From an uncultured Porphyromonadaceae bacterium (lineage in GTDB: Bacteria > Bacteroidota > Bacteroidia > Bacteroidales > Muribaculaceae), in the NCBI GenBank assembly GCA_937921035.1, contig CALEUL010000011.1, positions 1 to 64,000 of the forward strand: 64,000 nt of DNA, in the 5' to 3' direction. This document shows, in pieces, positions 26,010 through 34,147 of the stretch (position 1 is the first letter of the stretch; each line of letters begins with the position of its first letter). The notes below the pieces were generated by a model. It was given only the letters and a program-made list of their open reading frames with translations, ran no database searches and was not told the origin of the DNA. The position numbers and the translations under genes are program-made.

Positions 26010-26912
26010 ATGAACCAGGAAAAAGAATCCGTTATCTCTGTAAAGAACCTGACCCAGCGCTACGGCACAGGGCGAGTGATTTACAGCGACCTGAGTTTCG
26101 AGGTCCCCAAAGGCCGAATACTCGGGCTTCTCGGGAAAAACGGTACCGGGAAAACGACAACCATCAACATTCTGATGGGCTACCTGCGTCCCCAGAAAGG
26201 CGAATGCAGGATTTTCGGCGAGCCTATCACCCAGATGAAACCAGAGACACGGGCACGCATAGCCCTTCTTATCGAAGGCCACGTTCAGTACTCCTTCATG
26301 ACAATAGCGCAGATAGAGCGTTTCTATGCGCAATTCTATCCACGCTGGAACCGTGACGCCTACTACGAGCTAATGGCCAAACTGCATGTGTCGCCGGGAC
26401 AGAAAATATCGTCGATGTCGTGCGGCCAGCGCTCACAGGTAGCCCTGGGCCTTATACTGGCACAGAACGCCGACCTTCTTGTGCTCGATGACTTCTCGCT
26501 TGGCCTCGATCCCGGCTACCGGCGCCTTTTCATCGACTATCTGCGAGAATTCGCCAAAGCCGAGGAAAAGACCGTGTTCATGACATCGCACATAATCCAG
26601 GACCTTGAACGCCTTATCGACGACTGCATTATCCTGGACTATGGCAAAATACTGACACAGATGCCCGTAGACAAGCTTCTACGCGAATTCCAGCGCTACA
26701 CCATGCTGTCCGACGTGCCGGTAGAAAAGCTCGCCACCGCCGACAGCCTTGTCAATCCTGGCAAAATAAAGAACGAAGTAGAGTTCTATACTTTCGCCTC
26801 CCCCGAGAAAATCAAAGCCGACCTTGACGCTGCCGGCATAAAATATACCGACCTGCAGCGCCGCGAAATGTCGCTCGAAGACGCCTTCATCGGTCTCACC
26901 GGCAAATATTGA
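26010..26912 (+). CDS. ABC transporter ATPase with altered Walker B and signature
   Basis: A 300-residue ABC ATPase. Walker A GKNGTGKTT is at about 41-49. The signature reads MSCGQ instead of LSGGQ (near 141). Walker B reads LLVLDDFSLGLD, with Asp at 161 where the catalytic Glu normally stands. The H-loop SHIIQDLE is intact. The C-terminal extension resembles YtrB/GldA-type exporters. The ATG at 26010 is the start; the open frame extending upstream overlaps the barrel gene. It pairs with the permease at 26918, overlapping it by little or nothing. Confidence 0.85.
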   Translation: MNQEKESVISVKNLTQRYGTGRVIYSDLSFEVPKGRILGLLGKNGTGKTTTINILMGYLRPQKGECRIFGEPITQMKPETRARIALLIEGHVQYSFMTIAQIERFYAQFYPRWNRDAYYELMAKLHVSPGQKISSMSCGQRSQVALGLILAQNADLLVLDDFSLGLDPGYRRLFIDYLREFAKAEEKTVFMTSHIIQDLERLIDDCIILDYGKILTQMPVDKLLREFQRYTMLSDVPVEKLATADSLVNPGKIKNEVEFYTFASPEKIKADLDAAGIKYTDLQRREMSLEDAFIGLTGKY

Positions 26913-26917
26913 ACATC

Positions 26918-27589
26918 ATGAAAAAAGCTCTTATCTTTAAAGAATGGATAAAGACCCGCATGGTGTTCTTTATCGCCCTTGCGCTCGCGCTTGCCGTGGC
27001 CGCATACGCCATACTGATGATGAACCGCCTTATCGAACTGAAAGGCGTGCAGCACCTGTGGATTATCATGCTGCTGAAGGACAACTCCTTCATCGATATC
27101 ATCAAATACGTTCCCCTGGCTGTCGGCCTCGCCATCGGCATTGCGCAGATGGCCCCCGAAATGGCTCAGAAACGCCTCAAGCTAACCCTTCACCTGCCCT
27201 ATCCACAGGGACGCCTTATAGCCCTGATGCTTTGCACCGGCCTTGTGGAGCTGCTGACAGTGTTCGCCCTTCAGGCAGCCATCATCACCGTGTACGATTT
27301 CTCGATAATGCCATCCGAAATGGTATGGCGTGTAATGCTGACCGCCCTGCCCTGGTATTTCGCAGGATTCACCGCCTATCTGTTCACCACGGCAATATGC
27401 CTGGAAGGCACATGGGCCCGCAGAATCATCCTTGGGCTGATAGGCATAGGCACACTTATGATTTTCTTCCTCCAGCCCCACCCCGAAGCCTACAACGGTA
27501 TGGTGCTTACAATGATTATCGCTATCGTGCTGTTCTCAATTCTTTCGTTTGGTTCCGTAATAAGGTTCAAGGAGGGCCGTCAAGACTGA
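26918..27589 (+). CDS. ABC-2-type permease subunit
   Basis: About 223 residues with six membrane helices, starting KKALIFKEW, a lead-in common in ABC-2 permeases. It follows the ATPase by five bases and would form a dimeric exporter-type channel with it. ATG 26918 is preferred to the upstream TTG. No solute-binding protein is encoded nearby, which argues for export or mechanical work over uptake. Confidence 0.75.
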   Translation: MKKALIFKEWIKTRMVFFIALALALAVAAYAILMMNRLIELKGVQHLWIIMLLKDNSFIDIIKYVPLAVGLAIGIAQMAPEMAQKRLKLTLHLPYPQGRLIALMLCTGLVELLTVFALQAAIITVYDFSIMPSEMVWRVMLTALPWYFAGFTAYLFTTAICLEGTWARRIILGLIGIGTLMIFFLQPHPEAYNGMVLTMIIAIVLFSILSFGSVIRFKEGRQD

Positions 27590-27590
27590 T

Positions 27591-28832
27591 ATGAAAAAAG
27601 CATATACCATACTCCTAACAGCTCTGTGCGTACTCATCCTCTCGTGGTTCCTGCCGTGGCTCTATTCGCTGATACTGCCCGTTAGCGCCAACGATCCATT
27701 TGTTGCATGCTCGCCTCTAAACAACGAAATGATTGTATCGCAGCACGGAACGCAGGACAAGGCCGAAATCTTTGCTGTGGACGCCCACGGCAATCCCACT
27801 GGCGAGACTTTTACCCGCGAGCAGCGCGACAGCCTTCTCCCGCAGATATATTACACCCAGCTGATGGCCCGCAACGCTCTGCCCGACACCATCGACGGCA
27901 TAGAGATGTCCATGTCGGCCCTGCGCCACAACGCATGGGTGTTCTCGTCACTGCCGCGCGATATCAACAAGGTTATGCCCGAGGTATTCCTGATTATGGA
28001 ATCCATGCCCGCGCGTATCGACCTTGAAGATCCCACCGAGATATTCCGCTTCCGCAACGGACGTGTGGAATTCGTGGACATGGGAACCAACGCCGTTAAC
28101 GAGGCCCGCACGAAACGCTTCACCGACATATTCCACAACCGCGATTTCAAGCTTCCCGTACACAGCTTCTCGGCCAACATCACCAGCCGCAAGCCATACG
28201 ACAACGGCTACCTGATGGTAGACGACGGCGGCGACATATACCACCTGAAAATGCAGGCGGGGCGTCCCTATTTCATGAAGCTGATAAAGCCCGACACACT
28301 TGTTGCCGACCGCGTTTTTGTTATGGAAAACAACGAGACGCGCCACCTCGGCTTTGTTACCGACACAAACCACAACCTCTACATCATCGAGACCGAGGGT
28401 TACCGCATAGTACCGCTGCCTGTAGGGAAATTCAATCCCGAGAAAGACCGTATTTCGGTGGTTAAGAACGTGTTCAACACCGTTGTAAAGATTAACGACG
28501 GCAAAACAGTACAGTGGACAGCCATCAGCAGCGACGACTATTCACCGATTGGCTCGTACGCATTCGAATATCCCGTATCGGCGTCCGAAAAAGCCGAAGC
28601 ATACATTTTCCCATTCTCGCTCTCCTTCACCTCTGTAAACGACTGCGTTGCCAAGCCCCGATTCGAGGACTGGTCGCTGAAAGCCCTGTTCCTCAACGCC
28701 GCGCTGGCAATAGTGCTTGCCGTTGTATGGCGCCGACGTCGCCACAACGCAGCGTGCACGGCCTCTTGTTTTGCAGTTACATTGGTTTTCGGTATATTTG
28801 CATTCATTCCATTGATAATAATACGTAATTAA
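27591..28832 (+). CDS. DUF4857 membrane-anchored protein
   Basis: A 413-residue protein with a first membrane helix (about 5-28), a large extracytoplasmic beta-rich domain and two closing helices (about 365-380 and 390-410) split by the basic stretch WRRRRHN. This matches DUF4857, found next to the same ABC pair in other Bacteroidetes. It starts one base after the permease stop. It is likely the third, periplasmic-facing part of the ABC complex. Confidence 0.75.
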   Translation: MKKAYTILLTALCVLILSWFLPWLYSLILPVSANDPFVACSPLNNEMIVSQHGTQDKAEIFAVDAHGNPTGETFTREQRDSLLPQIYYTQLMARNALPDTIDGIEMSMSALRHNAWVFSSLPRDINKVMPEVFLIMESMPARIDLEDPTEIFRFRNGRVEFVDMGTNAVNEARTKRFTDIFHNRDFKLPVHSFSANITSRKPYDNGYLMVDDGGDIYHLKMQAGRPYFMKLIKPDTLVADRVFVMENNETRHLGFVTDTNHNLYIIETEGYRIVPLPVGKFNPEKDRISVVKNVFNTVVKINDGKTVQWTAISSDDYSPIGSYAFEYPVSASEKAEAYIFPFSLSFTSVNDCVAKPRFEDWSLKALFLNAALAIVLAVVWRRRRHNAACTASCFAVTLVFGIFAFIPLIIIRN

Positions 28833-28857
28833 TAAACAAAGTTAAAAATCTACCATT

Positions 28858-29460
28858 ATGAAGAAAACTGCATTTTTTGCAATTCTCGCCATTGCCTGCA
28901 TGGCAATGTTCAGCGCCTGCGGCAGCAAGACCAGCACCGAGGCACAGCCCGAAGAAGTAAGCGCCATGAGCGTTGACGAAGTACTCGCCAACGCCGATTC
29001 TCTTGTAGGCGATACAGTAACCATCGAGGGCGTATGCTCGCACCTCTGCTCTCACGGTGCGATGAAGGCATTCGTTGCCGGCACCGCCGACTCCATCATG
29101 CTACGCTGCGAAGCCAACCCTCATATCGGTCAGGCATTTCCTCTGGAAATGACACGCCACGCCGTGCAGGTCAAAGGTATCCTCGTTGAGGAGCGCGTAG
29201 ATTCCGCCGTTATCGAACAGATGGTTGCACAGAACGAAGCCCTCAAGGCGCAGGCAGCCGCCAAGGGAGAGGAAGCAAAAGACCACGAGAGCGGCTGCGA
29301 GACCGAGCGTACTGCACGCGGCCAGAAGAACGCCGTAACATTCGAGGACCGCATCGCCGACTATCGCCAGAAAATAGCCGCACGTCAGGAAAAAGAAGGC
29401 AAGCCCTACCTGTCGTACTACTACCTCCAGGCCATCAGCTACGATATTCTTCCCGAATAA
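28858..29460 (+). CDS. Lipoprotein with OB-fold-like domain and Cys/His motif
   Basis: A 200-residue lipoprotein: lipobox cysteine near residue 21 (FSAC), then a strand-rich segment (VGDTVTIEGV) that looks like an OB fold. It carries the motif CSHLCSHG at about 60-67, capable of binding a metal, a further Cys near 80, and a charged helical C-terminus. Last gene of the operon, 25 bases after DUF4857 and followed by a terminator. A role in metal or heme handling is inferred from the motif and the receptor context. Confidence 0.6.
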   Translation: MKKTAFFAILAIACMAMFSACGSKTSTEAQPEEVSAMSVDEVLANADSLVGDTVTIEGVCSHLCSHGAMKAFVAGTADSIMLRCEANPHIGQAFPLEMTRHAVQVKGILVEERVDSAVIEQMVAQNEALKAQAAAKGEEAKDHESGCETERTARGQKNAVTFEDRIADYRQKIAARQEKEGKPYLSYYYLQAISYDILPE

Positions 29461-29477
29461 CCCAACGCCATACCGCG

Positions 29478-29518
29478 ACCCCGCAGTCCACACCAGTGAA
29501 CTGCGGGGTTTGTTTTTT
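29478..29518 (+). terminator. Terminator of the receptor/ABC operon
   Basis: A perfect 10-bp stem (ACCCCGCAGT with its complement) around a 12-base loop is followed by TTGTTTTTT. Confidence 0.8.
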
Positions 29519-29539
29519 CGGTGCTTTTGATTACTTTTG
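29509..29539 (+). promoter_or_regulatory. Promoter of the MscS-like gene
   Basis: TTTG at 29509-29512 and TACTTTTG at 29532-29539 with 19 bases between. The -33 element overlaps the T-tract of the preceding terminator. Confidence 0.6.
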
Positions 29540-29556
29540 CGCAAAAATAGTATGCT

Positions 29557-30741
29557 ATGTTAACACAGATACGCGATTTTTTCAGCGAAATCATCACATG
29601 TTCCGGCTCAGAAACGATTGTCGGCGTCATCCTTCTTGCAATAACCCTTACAGCTGCAATGCTGTTCTACTGGGGCGCAAAGAAACTACTCACAGTACTT
29701 GAGCGTCTTGTCATGCGCAGTCCCACCCACTGGGACGACGACATGCTAAACCCTCGCATGCTGAAGGCACTGTCGCAGCTTGCACCGGCAATTTGCGTCC
29801 GGTGGATGCTACCGGGTTTCTTCGGCACTCGTCCGGACACGTTCCATCTGCTGTCGTCCATCACGTCGCTATATATCGTAGGCGCGCTGGTGTTGATTAT
29901 CTGCGTACTTATCGACAACCTCTACAATGCATTCTCGCGCCGACCAAAACTAAAGGTGTACGCAATCAAAGGCGTGTTCCAGATGGTTAAACTTATTGTA
30001 ATAGGCATAGGGGCTATAATAGGCATCGGCATAATAATAAACCGCTCGCCGGTAGTTATAATCACCGCCTTGGGCGCATCGGCAGCAGTGCTGATGTTAG
30101 TGTTCAAGGACACCATACTCGGCCTTGTGGCCTCTATCCAGCTAACAGCCAACAATATGCTGCGCAAAGGCGACTGGATTGTCATGGACAGCCACAATGC
30201 CAACGGCACAGTGGAGGATGTGTCGCTCACGACAATAAAGGTTCGCAACTGGGACAATTCGGTAACTACCATCCCCCCTTATTCGTTAGTATCGGAATCG
30301 TTCCGCAATTACGAGCCAATGGCACTTTCGAAAGCGCGCCGAGTTGAACGTTCGTTCTTCATCGACGCCAATACCGTCCGTTTCCTCACCCCCGAGGAAA
30401 TTGAGTCGCTCCGTACCGACGGATTGCTGGACGGCATAGACCTACCGGAAGGCCCCGTGGTTAATTTCGGCCTGCTTCGGCGGTACCTTCTGCAGTATCT
30501 TACAAAGCACCCGCTTGTTCGCAAAGACACAACACTGATGGTGCGACAGCTCGATCCCACCAACTCCGGACTGCCTCTTCAGCTGTACTTCTTTACCTCG
30601 ATAACAGAATGGGTAGCATACGAAGGCATCCAGAGCGATATTTTCGACCACGTCTATGCCACGGTGCAGCGTTTCTCGCTATCCATATTCCAGACACCAG
30701 CCGGCACAGACCTCTCCCGGGCAGCCTCGTGCGTTAAATAA
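29557..30741 (+). CDS. MscS-family mechanosensitive channel (YbdG-like)
   Basis: A 394-residue inner-membrane protein with four to five helices followed by the MscS pore helix and beta domain: ALGASAAVLMLVFKDTILGLVAS at about 170-192 is the pore helix (given by its ends ALGAS and LGLVAS), then LRKGDWI and IPPYSLVSESFRNY. The length and the C-terminal insert match YbdG/MscM more than E. coli MscS. It opens under membrane tension to release osmolytes. Monocistronic between two terminators. Confidence 0.9.
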   Translation: MLTQIRDFFSEIITCSGSETIVGVILLAITLTAAMLFYWGAKKLLTVLERLVMRSPTHWDDDMLNPRMLKALSQLAPAICVRWMLPGFFGTRPDTFHLLSSITSLYIVGALVLIICVLIDNLYNAFSRRPKLKVYAIKGVFQMVKLIVIGIGAIIGIGIIINRSPVVIITALGASAAVLMLVFKDTILGLVASIQLTANNMLRKGDWIVMDSHNANGTVEDVSLTTIKVRNWDNSVTTIPPYSLVSESFRNYEPMALSKARRVERSFFIDANTVRFLTPEEIESLRTDGLLDGIDLPEGPVVNFGLLRRYLLQYLTKHPLVRKDTTLMVRQLDPTNSGLPLQLYFFTSITEWVAYEGIQSDIFDHVYATVQRFSLSIFQTPAGTDLSRAASCVK

Positions 30742-30757
30742 ACCAGAGCATACAAAC

Positions 30758-30795
30758 ACCACCGCAGCGGCGCTTCACAGTGCCGCTGCGGTGGT
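30758..30795. terminator. Perfect 14-bp hairpin between convergent genes
   Basis: ACCACCGCAGCGGC and its exact complement pair around ten bases. No T-tract follows on +. It lies right after the MscS gene and probably limits read-through. Confidence 0.55.
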
Positions 30796-30857
30796 ATAAA
30801 CCAATCATTATCACATTTCTTGCAATGGAAAAAGTAATCTTGCTATGTACTATTAAA

Positions 30858-30899
30858 ACGCCGGGCGTGAGAAAAGGTTCACGTCCGGCGTAATTTTTT
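30858..30899. terminator. Bidirectional terminator between MscS and OmpA genes
   Basis: A 13-bp stem with one G-T pair (30858-30870 with 30879-30891) is followed by eight T residues on + and preceded by AAAA, so it can end transcription from both sides. Confidence 0.75.
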
Positions 30900-30934
30900 T
30901 TCAAAAATTTCTGAGAAGTATCAATCCGGGAGGA

Positions 30935-32077
30935 TTATTTTGTCTCCAAAGTGCAGATGCTCACGCGGTTCCAGGATTCTTCCTCGAACATATCGCCAAT
31001 ACCCTGACCCTCGGCAGAGATACGGTCGGCCTTGATGCCGTAGGACTTAACGAGCATATTCTTTACAGACTCGGCGCGGTTCTTTGCCAACTTGATATTG
31101 AAATCGTAGTTACCGTCCTTGGATGCGTAACCCTTGATAACCACTTTTGCATCGGGATGATGTTTCATATAATCCGCAATCATTTCCACATTAGGTTTCT
31201 GGTCGGCTGTAATTTTGTCCGAACCAATGCGGAAGAACACGAAACGTACCGAATTGAGTTCGTTTGTAACTTCCTTCACAATCTCGGGTTTGCGGTTCTG
31301 GCATGCGGTAAGCTGAGCGGCGAGAGCGTCGGCTTTGCTCTTGTAGCCGGCAGCATCCTGCTGGCTTGCGGCAAGGTCGCTGCGCAGAGCGTTGATCTGG
31401 TCGTTAAGCTCGTTCACCTCGGCATAATTATATGGCTGGATGCACTTGAAGCCGGGGCCGAAAGTATAGCTAACGCCTGCAACGATATTGAACGAAGCCT
31501 GATTGATGTTGTAGCCTACCAGGCCGTTGTCAAATTCGTCTATCATGTTCCACGATACCGAAGGCTTAACAGCGATTGTAACATGATCGCTAACATTGAA
31601 ATTGAAGTTAAGACCGGCTTTTGTAACGAAGTAGTTGTAGGGCACGCCGTTGTCCACATCCTGGTTGAAATAGTCGTGTCCCCATCCGGCACCAACAAGA
31701 GCCTCGATTGTGAAGGGACGTTTTTCACATTTGTATCCGCCGAACAGGTTGAAAAGATCGGCAGTACCGTAGAGACCTACGTATGAATTATCGAAAGCTG
31801 TGCTGGAGTGGATTGCTCCGCGCCAGCTGGAGGTATTTACATTAGCGCTGGCCTCGATGCCGGCACCGAAAACAGGAGTAATCTGCTTGCCGATATTGAT
31901 ACCGGCAGTACCACGCATGTCGCCGAAGAAAGCACCGTGATTCATTGGCGTTGTAACACCGCCATTCACACCGATATAAACATTATCGAATAATTTGGGC
32001 TGTTCAATGTCCTGTGCATTGACCGAAAAAGCAGCCAGCGCACCTATCGCTGCAACTGTTAAGATAATCTTTTTCAT
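30935..32077 (-). CDS. OmpA-family outer-membrane protein
   Basis: A 380-residue protein with signal peptide 1-21 (cleavage at VNA-Q), an eight-strand-type barrel to about 220, a coiled linker (LNDQINALRSDLAASQQDA, about 226-244), and a C-terminal OmpA peptidoglycan-binding domain with VVIKGYASKDG and NRAESVKNMLV. It anchors the outer membrane to the wall and is probably abundant. Monocistronic, facing the MscS gene. Confidence 0.93.
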   Translation of the reverse strand: MKKIILTVAAIGALAAFSVNAQDIEQPKLFDNVYIGVNGGVTTPMNHGAFFGDMRGTAGINIGKQITPVFGAGIEASANVNTSSWRGAIHSSTAFDNSYVGLYGTADLFNLFGGYKCEKRPFTIEALVGAGWGHDYFNQDVDNGVPYNYFVTKAGLNFNFNVSDHVTIAVKPSVSWNMIDEFDNGLVGYNINQASFNIVAGVSYTFGPGFKCIQPYNYAEVNELNDQINALRSDLAASQQDAAGYKSKADALAAQLTACQNRKPEIVKEVTNELNSVRFVFFRIGSDKITADQKPNVEMIADYMKHHPDAKVVIKGYASKDGNYDFNIKLAKNRAESVKNMLVKSYGIKADRISAEGQGIGDMFEEESWNRVSICTLETK

Positions 32078-32185
32078 ACTGAAACGTTTTTGTTACCCCG
32101 GCGACCGAGAGAGCTGCCGCCTGAATGGAGCAATGTTTTTACTATACTATATTTATAATTTAATCTGTTTAATTTGTTAAATGCA

Positions 32186-32425
32186 TCATGCCTGAGCGGC
32201 ATATGTGCGCACCGTATCCGACTTCACGTCAACGCCGAAGTGAGCGGCGCAGGCGAGAATAGCGCGAGCGAGACGCGGTTTCAAGTCATCGGGGCAATAT
32301 CTGAAGTATGCCTCCGCTGCCCGCACATGGGCTGCGTCGGGCATAGGATACTCTCGTCGTTCCGGCAAACCGAAAACAGAATCCGGGAGTTCCTTTTTAT
32401 CTTCATAGCTAATTCTGTCGTTCAT
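32186..32425 (-). CDS. Small conserved protein with FGLP...YPMPD motif
   Basis: A 79-residue protein with the phrase FGLPERREYPMPDAAHVRAA at about 18-37. This motif recurs in small proteins of Bacteroidetes genomes and in DUF6582-like phage proteins, where its function is unknown. The rest is helical with two Cys residues. It lies about 110 bases upstream of the OmpA gene on the same strand; co-transcription is possible but not shown. Confidence 0.65.
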   Translation of the reverse strand: MNDRISYEDKKELPDSVFGLPERREYPMPDAAHVRAAEAYFRYCPDDLKPRLARAILACAAHFGVDVKSDTVRTYAAQA

Positions 32426-32582
32426 TTTGAAGAGAGATTTTTTATGTGTTGTGAAATAATAACAAATCCTTGGGGCAAGGTGTTCACTTTTCGGGCTTGG
32501 CGACAGCGCATAATTTCCATGTTCCGCCGTGCCCTTTTCCGTATTTTAGTTCTTGATATTCGATTATGTCGTGTTTTTTGGC

Positions 32583-32590
32583 TAATTTTG
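32583..32590 (+). promoter_or_regulatory. -7 element of the THUMP methyltransferase gene
   Basis: TAATTTTG, with the ATG at 32613 beginning 23 bases after its end. The 187 bases before 32613 hold nothing else that I can identify. Confidence 0.5.
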
Positions 32591-32612
32591 CAGCGAATAA
32601 TCAAAAAGAGAC

Positions 32613-34133
32613 ATGACAACGACATTCGATATGGTGGCCAAGACCTTCCAGGGCCTGGAGGCGGTACTGGCCGACGAACTGCGAGCACTGGGAGCCGAGG
32701 ACGTGGCACCCGGAAAACGTATGGTTGCTTTCCGCGGCGATCTGGCACTACTCTACAAAGCGAATATGTGCTGCCGCACGGCGCTGAGAATCCTGAAGCC
32801 TTTCTATTCCTTCGAAGCCGGCGACGCCGACGAACTTTATGCAAAGGTCAAGGAATACGACTGGAGCACACTGATGGACGTGAACAAGACCTTCTCCATC
32901 GATACAGTTACCAACAGTGCCGAATTCAAACACAGCCAGTTTGTTACATATCGAGTTAAAGATGCCATAGTAGACTGGTTCCGCGACCATGACGAGACGG
33001 AACGGCGCCCGAGCGTACGCCTCGAAGGAGCTGACATAATGATTAACGTACATATCTCCGAGCACCATGTTACGCTGTCGCTGGATTCCTCGGGCGAAAG
33101 TCTGCACCGCCGCGGCTGGCGCACCGCCCAGACCGAAGCGCCAATTAACGAAGTGCTTGCCGCTGGCATAATACTTATGACCGGGTGGCGCGGCGAAACC
33201 CCGTTCGTAGACCCCATGTGCGGCTCCGGCACATTCGCCATCGAGGCCGCCATGATTGCAGCCGGCATCAATCCCGGCGTTTACCGCAAACATTTCGCTT
33301 TCGAGAACTGGCCCGACTTCAACGCCGACCTTCTTGAAGAAATATACAACGACGACAGCGGCGAGCGCGAGGTAACATGCCCCATTATCGCCGCCGATAT
33401 CCAGCCCCGCGCCATAGCCATCGCACGCGACAATGCCAAGAGCGCAGGCGTAGAGCGATTCATCACTTTCGAGACAAAAAGCATAACCACATGGGAGACA
33501 GCTCCCCAGCCCGCAGGCGTGCTCGTTACCAATCCACCCTACGGCAAACGTATCGGTGCCGACGACATGAACGCCCTCTACCGAGGCATAGGCAGCGTGC
33601 TGAAACGCGTCTTCACAGGCTACCACGCATGGATAATAGGCTACGAAGACGAATATTTCCACGAAATAGGGCTGGCGCCGTCGCAGAAAATAGCCGTTAA
33701 CAACGGCGGTCTTGAATGCGAGTTGCGCGAGTATCTTCTTTTCGCAGGAAACAAGAAAACATTCCGCGCCGAAGGCGGCAAGCTGAAAGACGAACGCCGG
33801 GCAGAGCGCCCCGAACGCAAACCGCGCTTCAACGACCGCGACCGGCGCAAGGACGCCAAGGACAGCCGCAAGGACGCCAAGGGCTCCGACAAACGCCGCG
33901 GCGACGACCGCCGCAAACCGATGCGCGACGGCGCTAAGCCGGCGGCAAAATTCGGCGGCAAACGCGCCGAACGGCCACAGGAAAAGGAACAGGAAAGCGG
34001 ACGCAGACCGTTCCGCATGTCGGCAACGCCGCAGATGCCATCCATCCCTGCCGACAAGGAGATTGTTCTTAACCGTCCGGCATGGCGCACAAGAAAAAAA
34101 CGCGACGAAAACTCCGAAAACAACGATAAGTAA
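32613..34133 (+). CDS. THUMP-domain 23S rRNA methyltransferase (RlmL-N/YpsC-like)
   Basis: A 506-residue enzyme with an N-terminal ferredoxin-like/THUMP region (about 1-160) and a Rossmann methyltransferase domain with DPMCGSGTFAIEA near 204 and the guanine-N2 catalytic motif NPPYG at about 307-311. It should make m2G on 23S rRNA using S-adenosylmethionine. Beyond residue ~385 it has a strongly basic, low-complexity tail (repeats of RRKDAKDSRKDAKG style), probably an RNA-binding extension. Its stop overlaps an ATG at 34133, linking it to purD. Confidence 0.88.
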   Translation: MTTTFDMVAKTFQGLEAVLADELRALGAEDVAPGKRMVAFRGDLALLYKANMCCRTALRILKPFYSFEAGDADELYAKVKEYDWSTLMDVNKTFSIDTVTNSAEFKHSQFVTYRVKDAIVDWFRDHDETERRPSVRLEGADIMINVHISEHHVTLSLDSSGESLHRRGWRTAQTEAPINEVLAAGIILMTGWRGETPFVDPMCGSGTFAIEAAMIAAGINPGVYRKHFAFENWPDFNADLLEEIYNDDSGEREVTCPIIAADIQPRAIAIARDNAKSAGVERFITFETKSITTWETAPQPAGVLVTNPPYGKRIGADDMNALYRGIGSVLKRVFTGYHAWIIGYEDEYFHEIGLAPSQKIAVNNGGLECELREYLLFAGNKKTFRAEGGKLKDERRAERPERKPRFNDRDRRKDAKDSRKDAKGSDKRRGDDRRKPMRDGAKPAAKFGGKRAERPQEKEQESGRRPFRMSATPQMPSIPADKEIVLNRPAWRTRKKRDENSENNDK

Positions 34134-34147
34134 TGCAAGAAGGAAAG

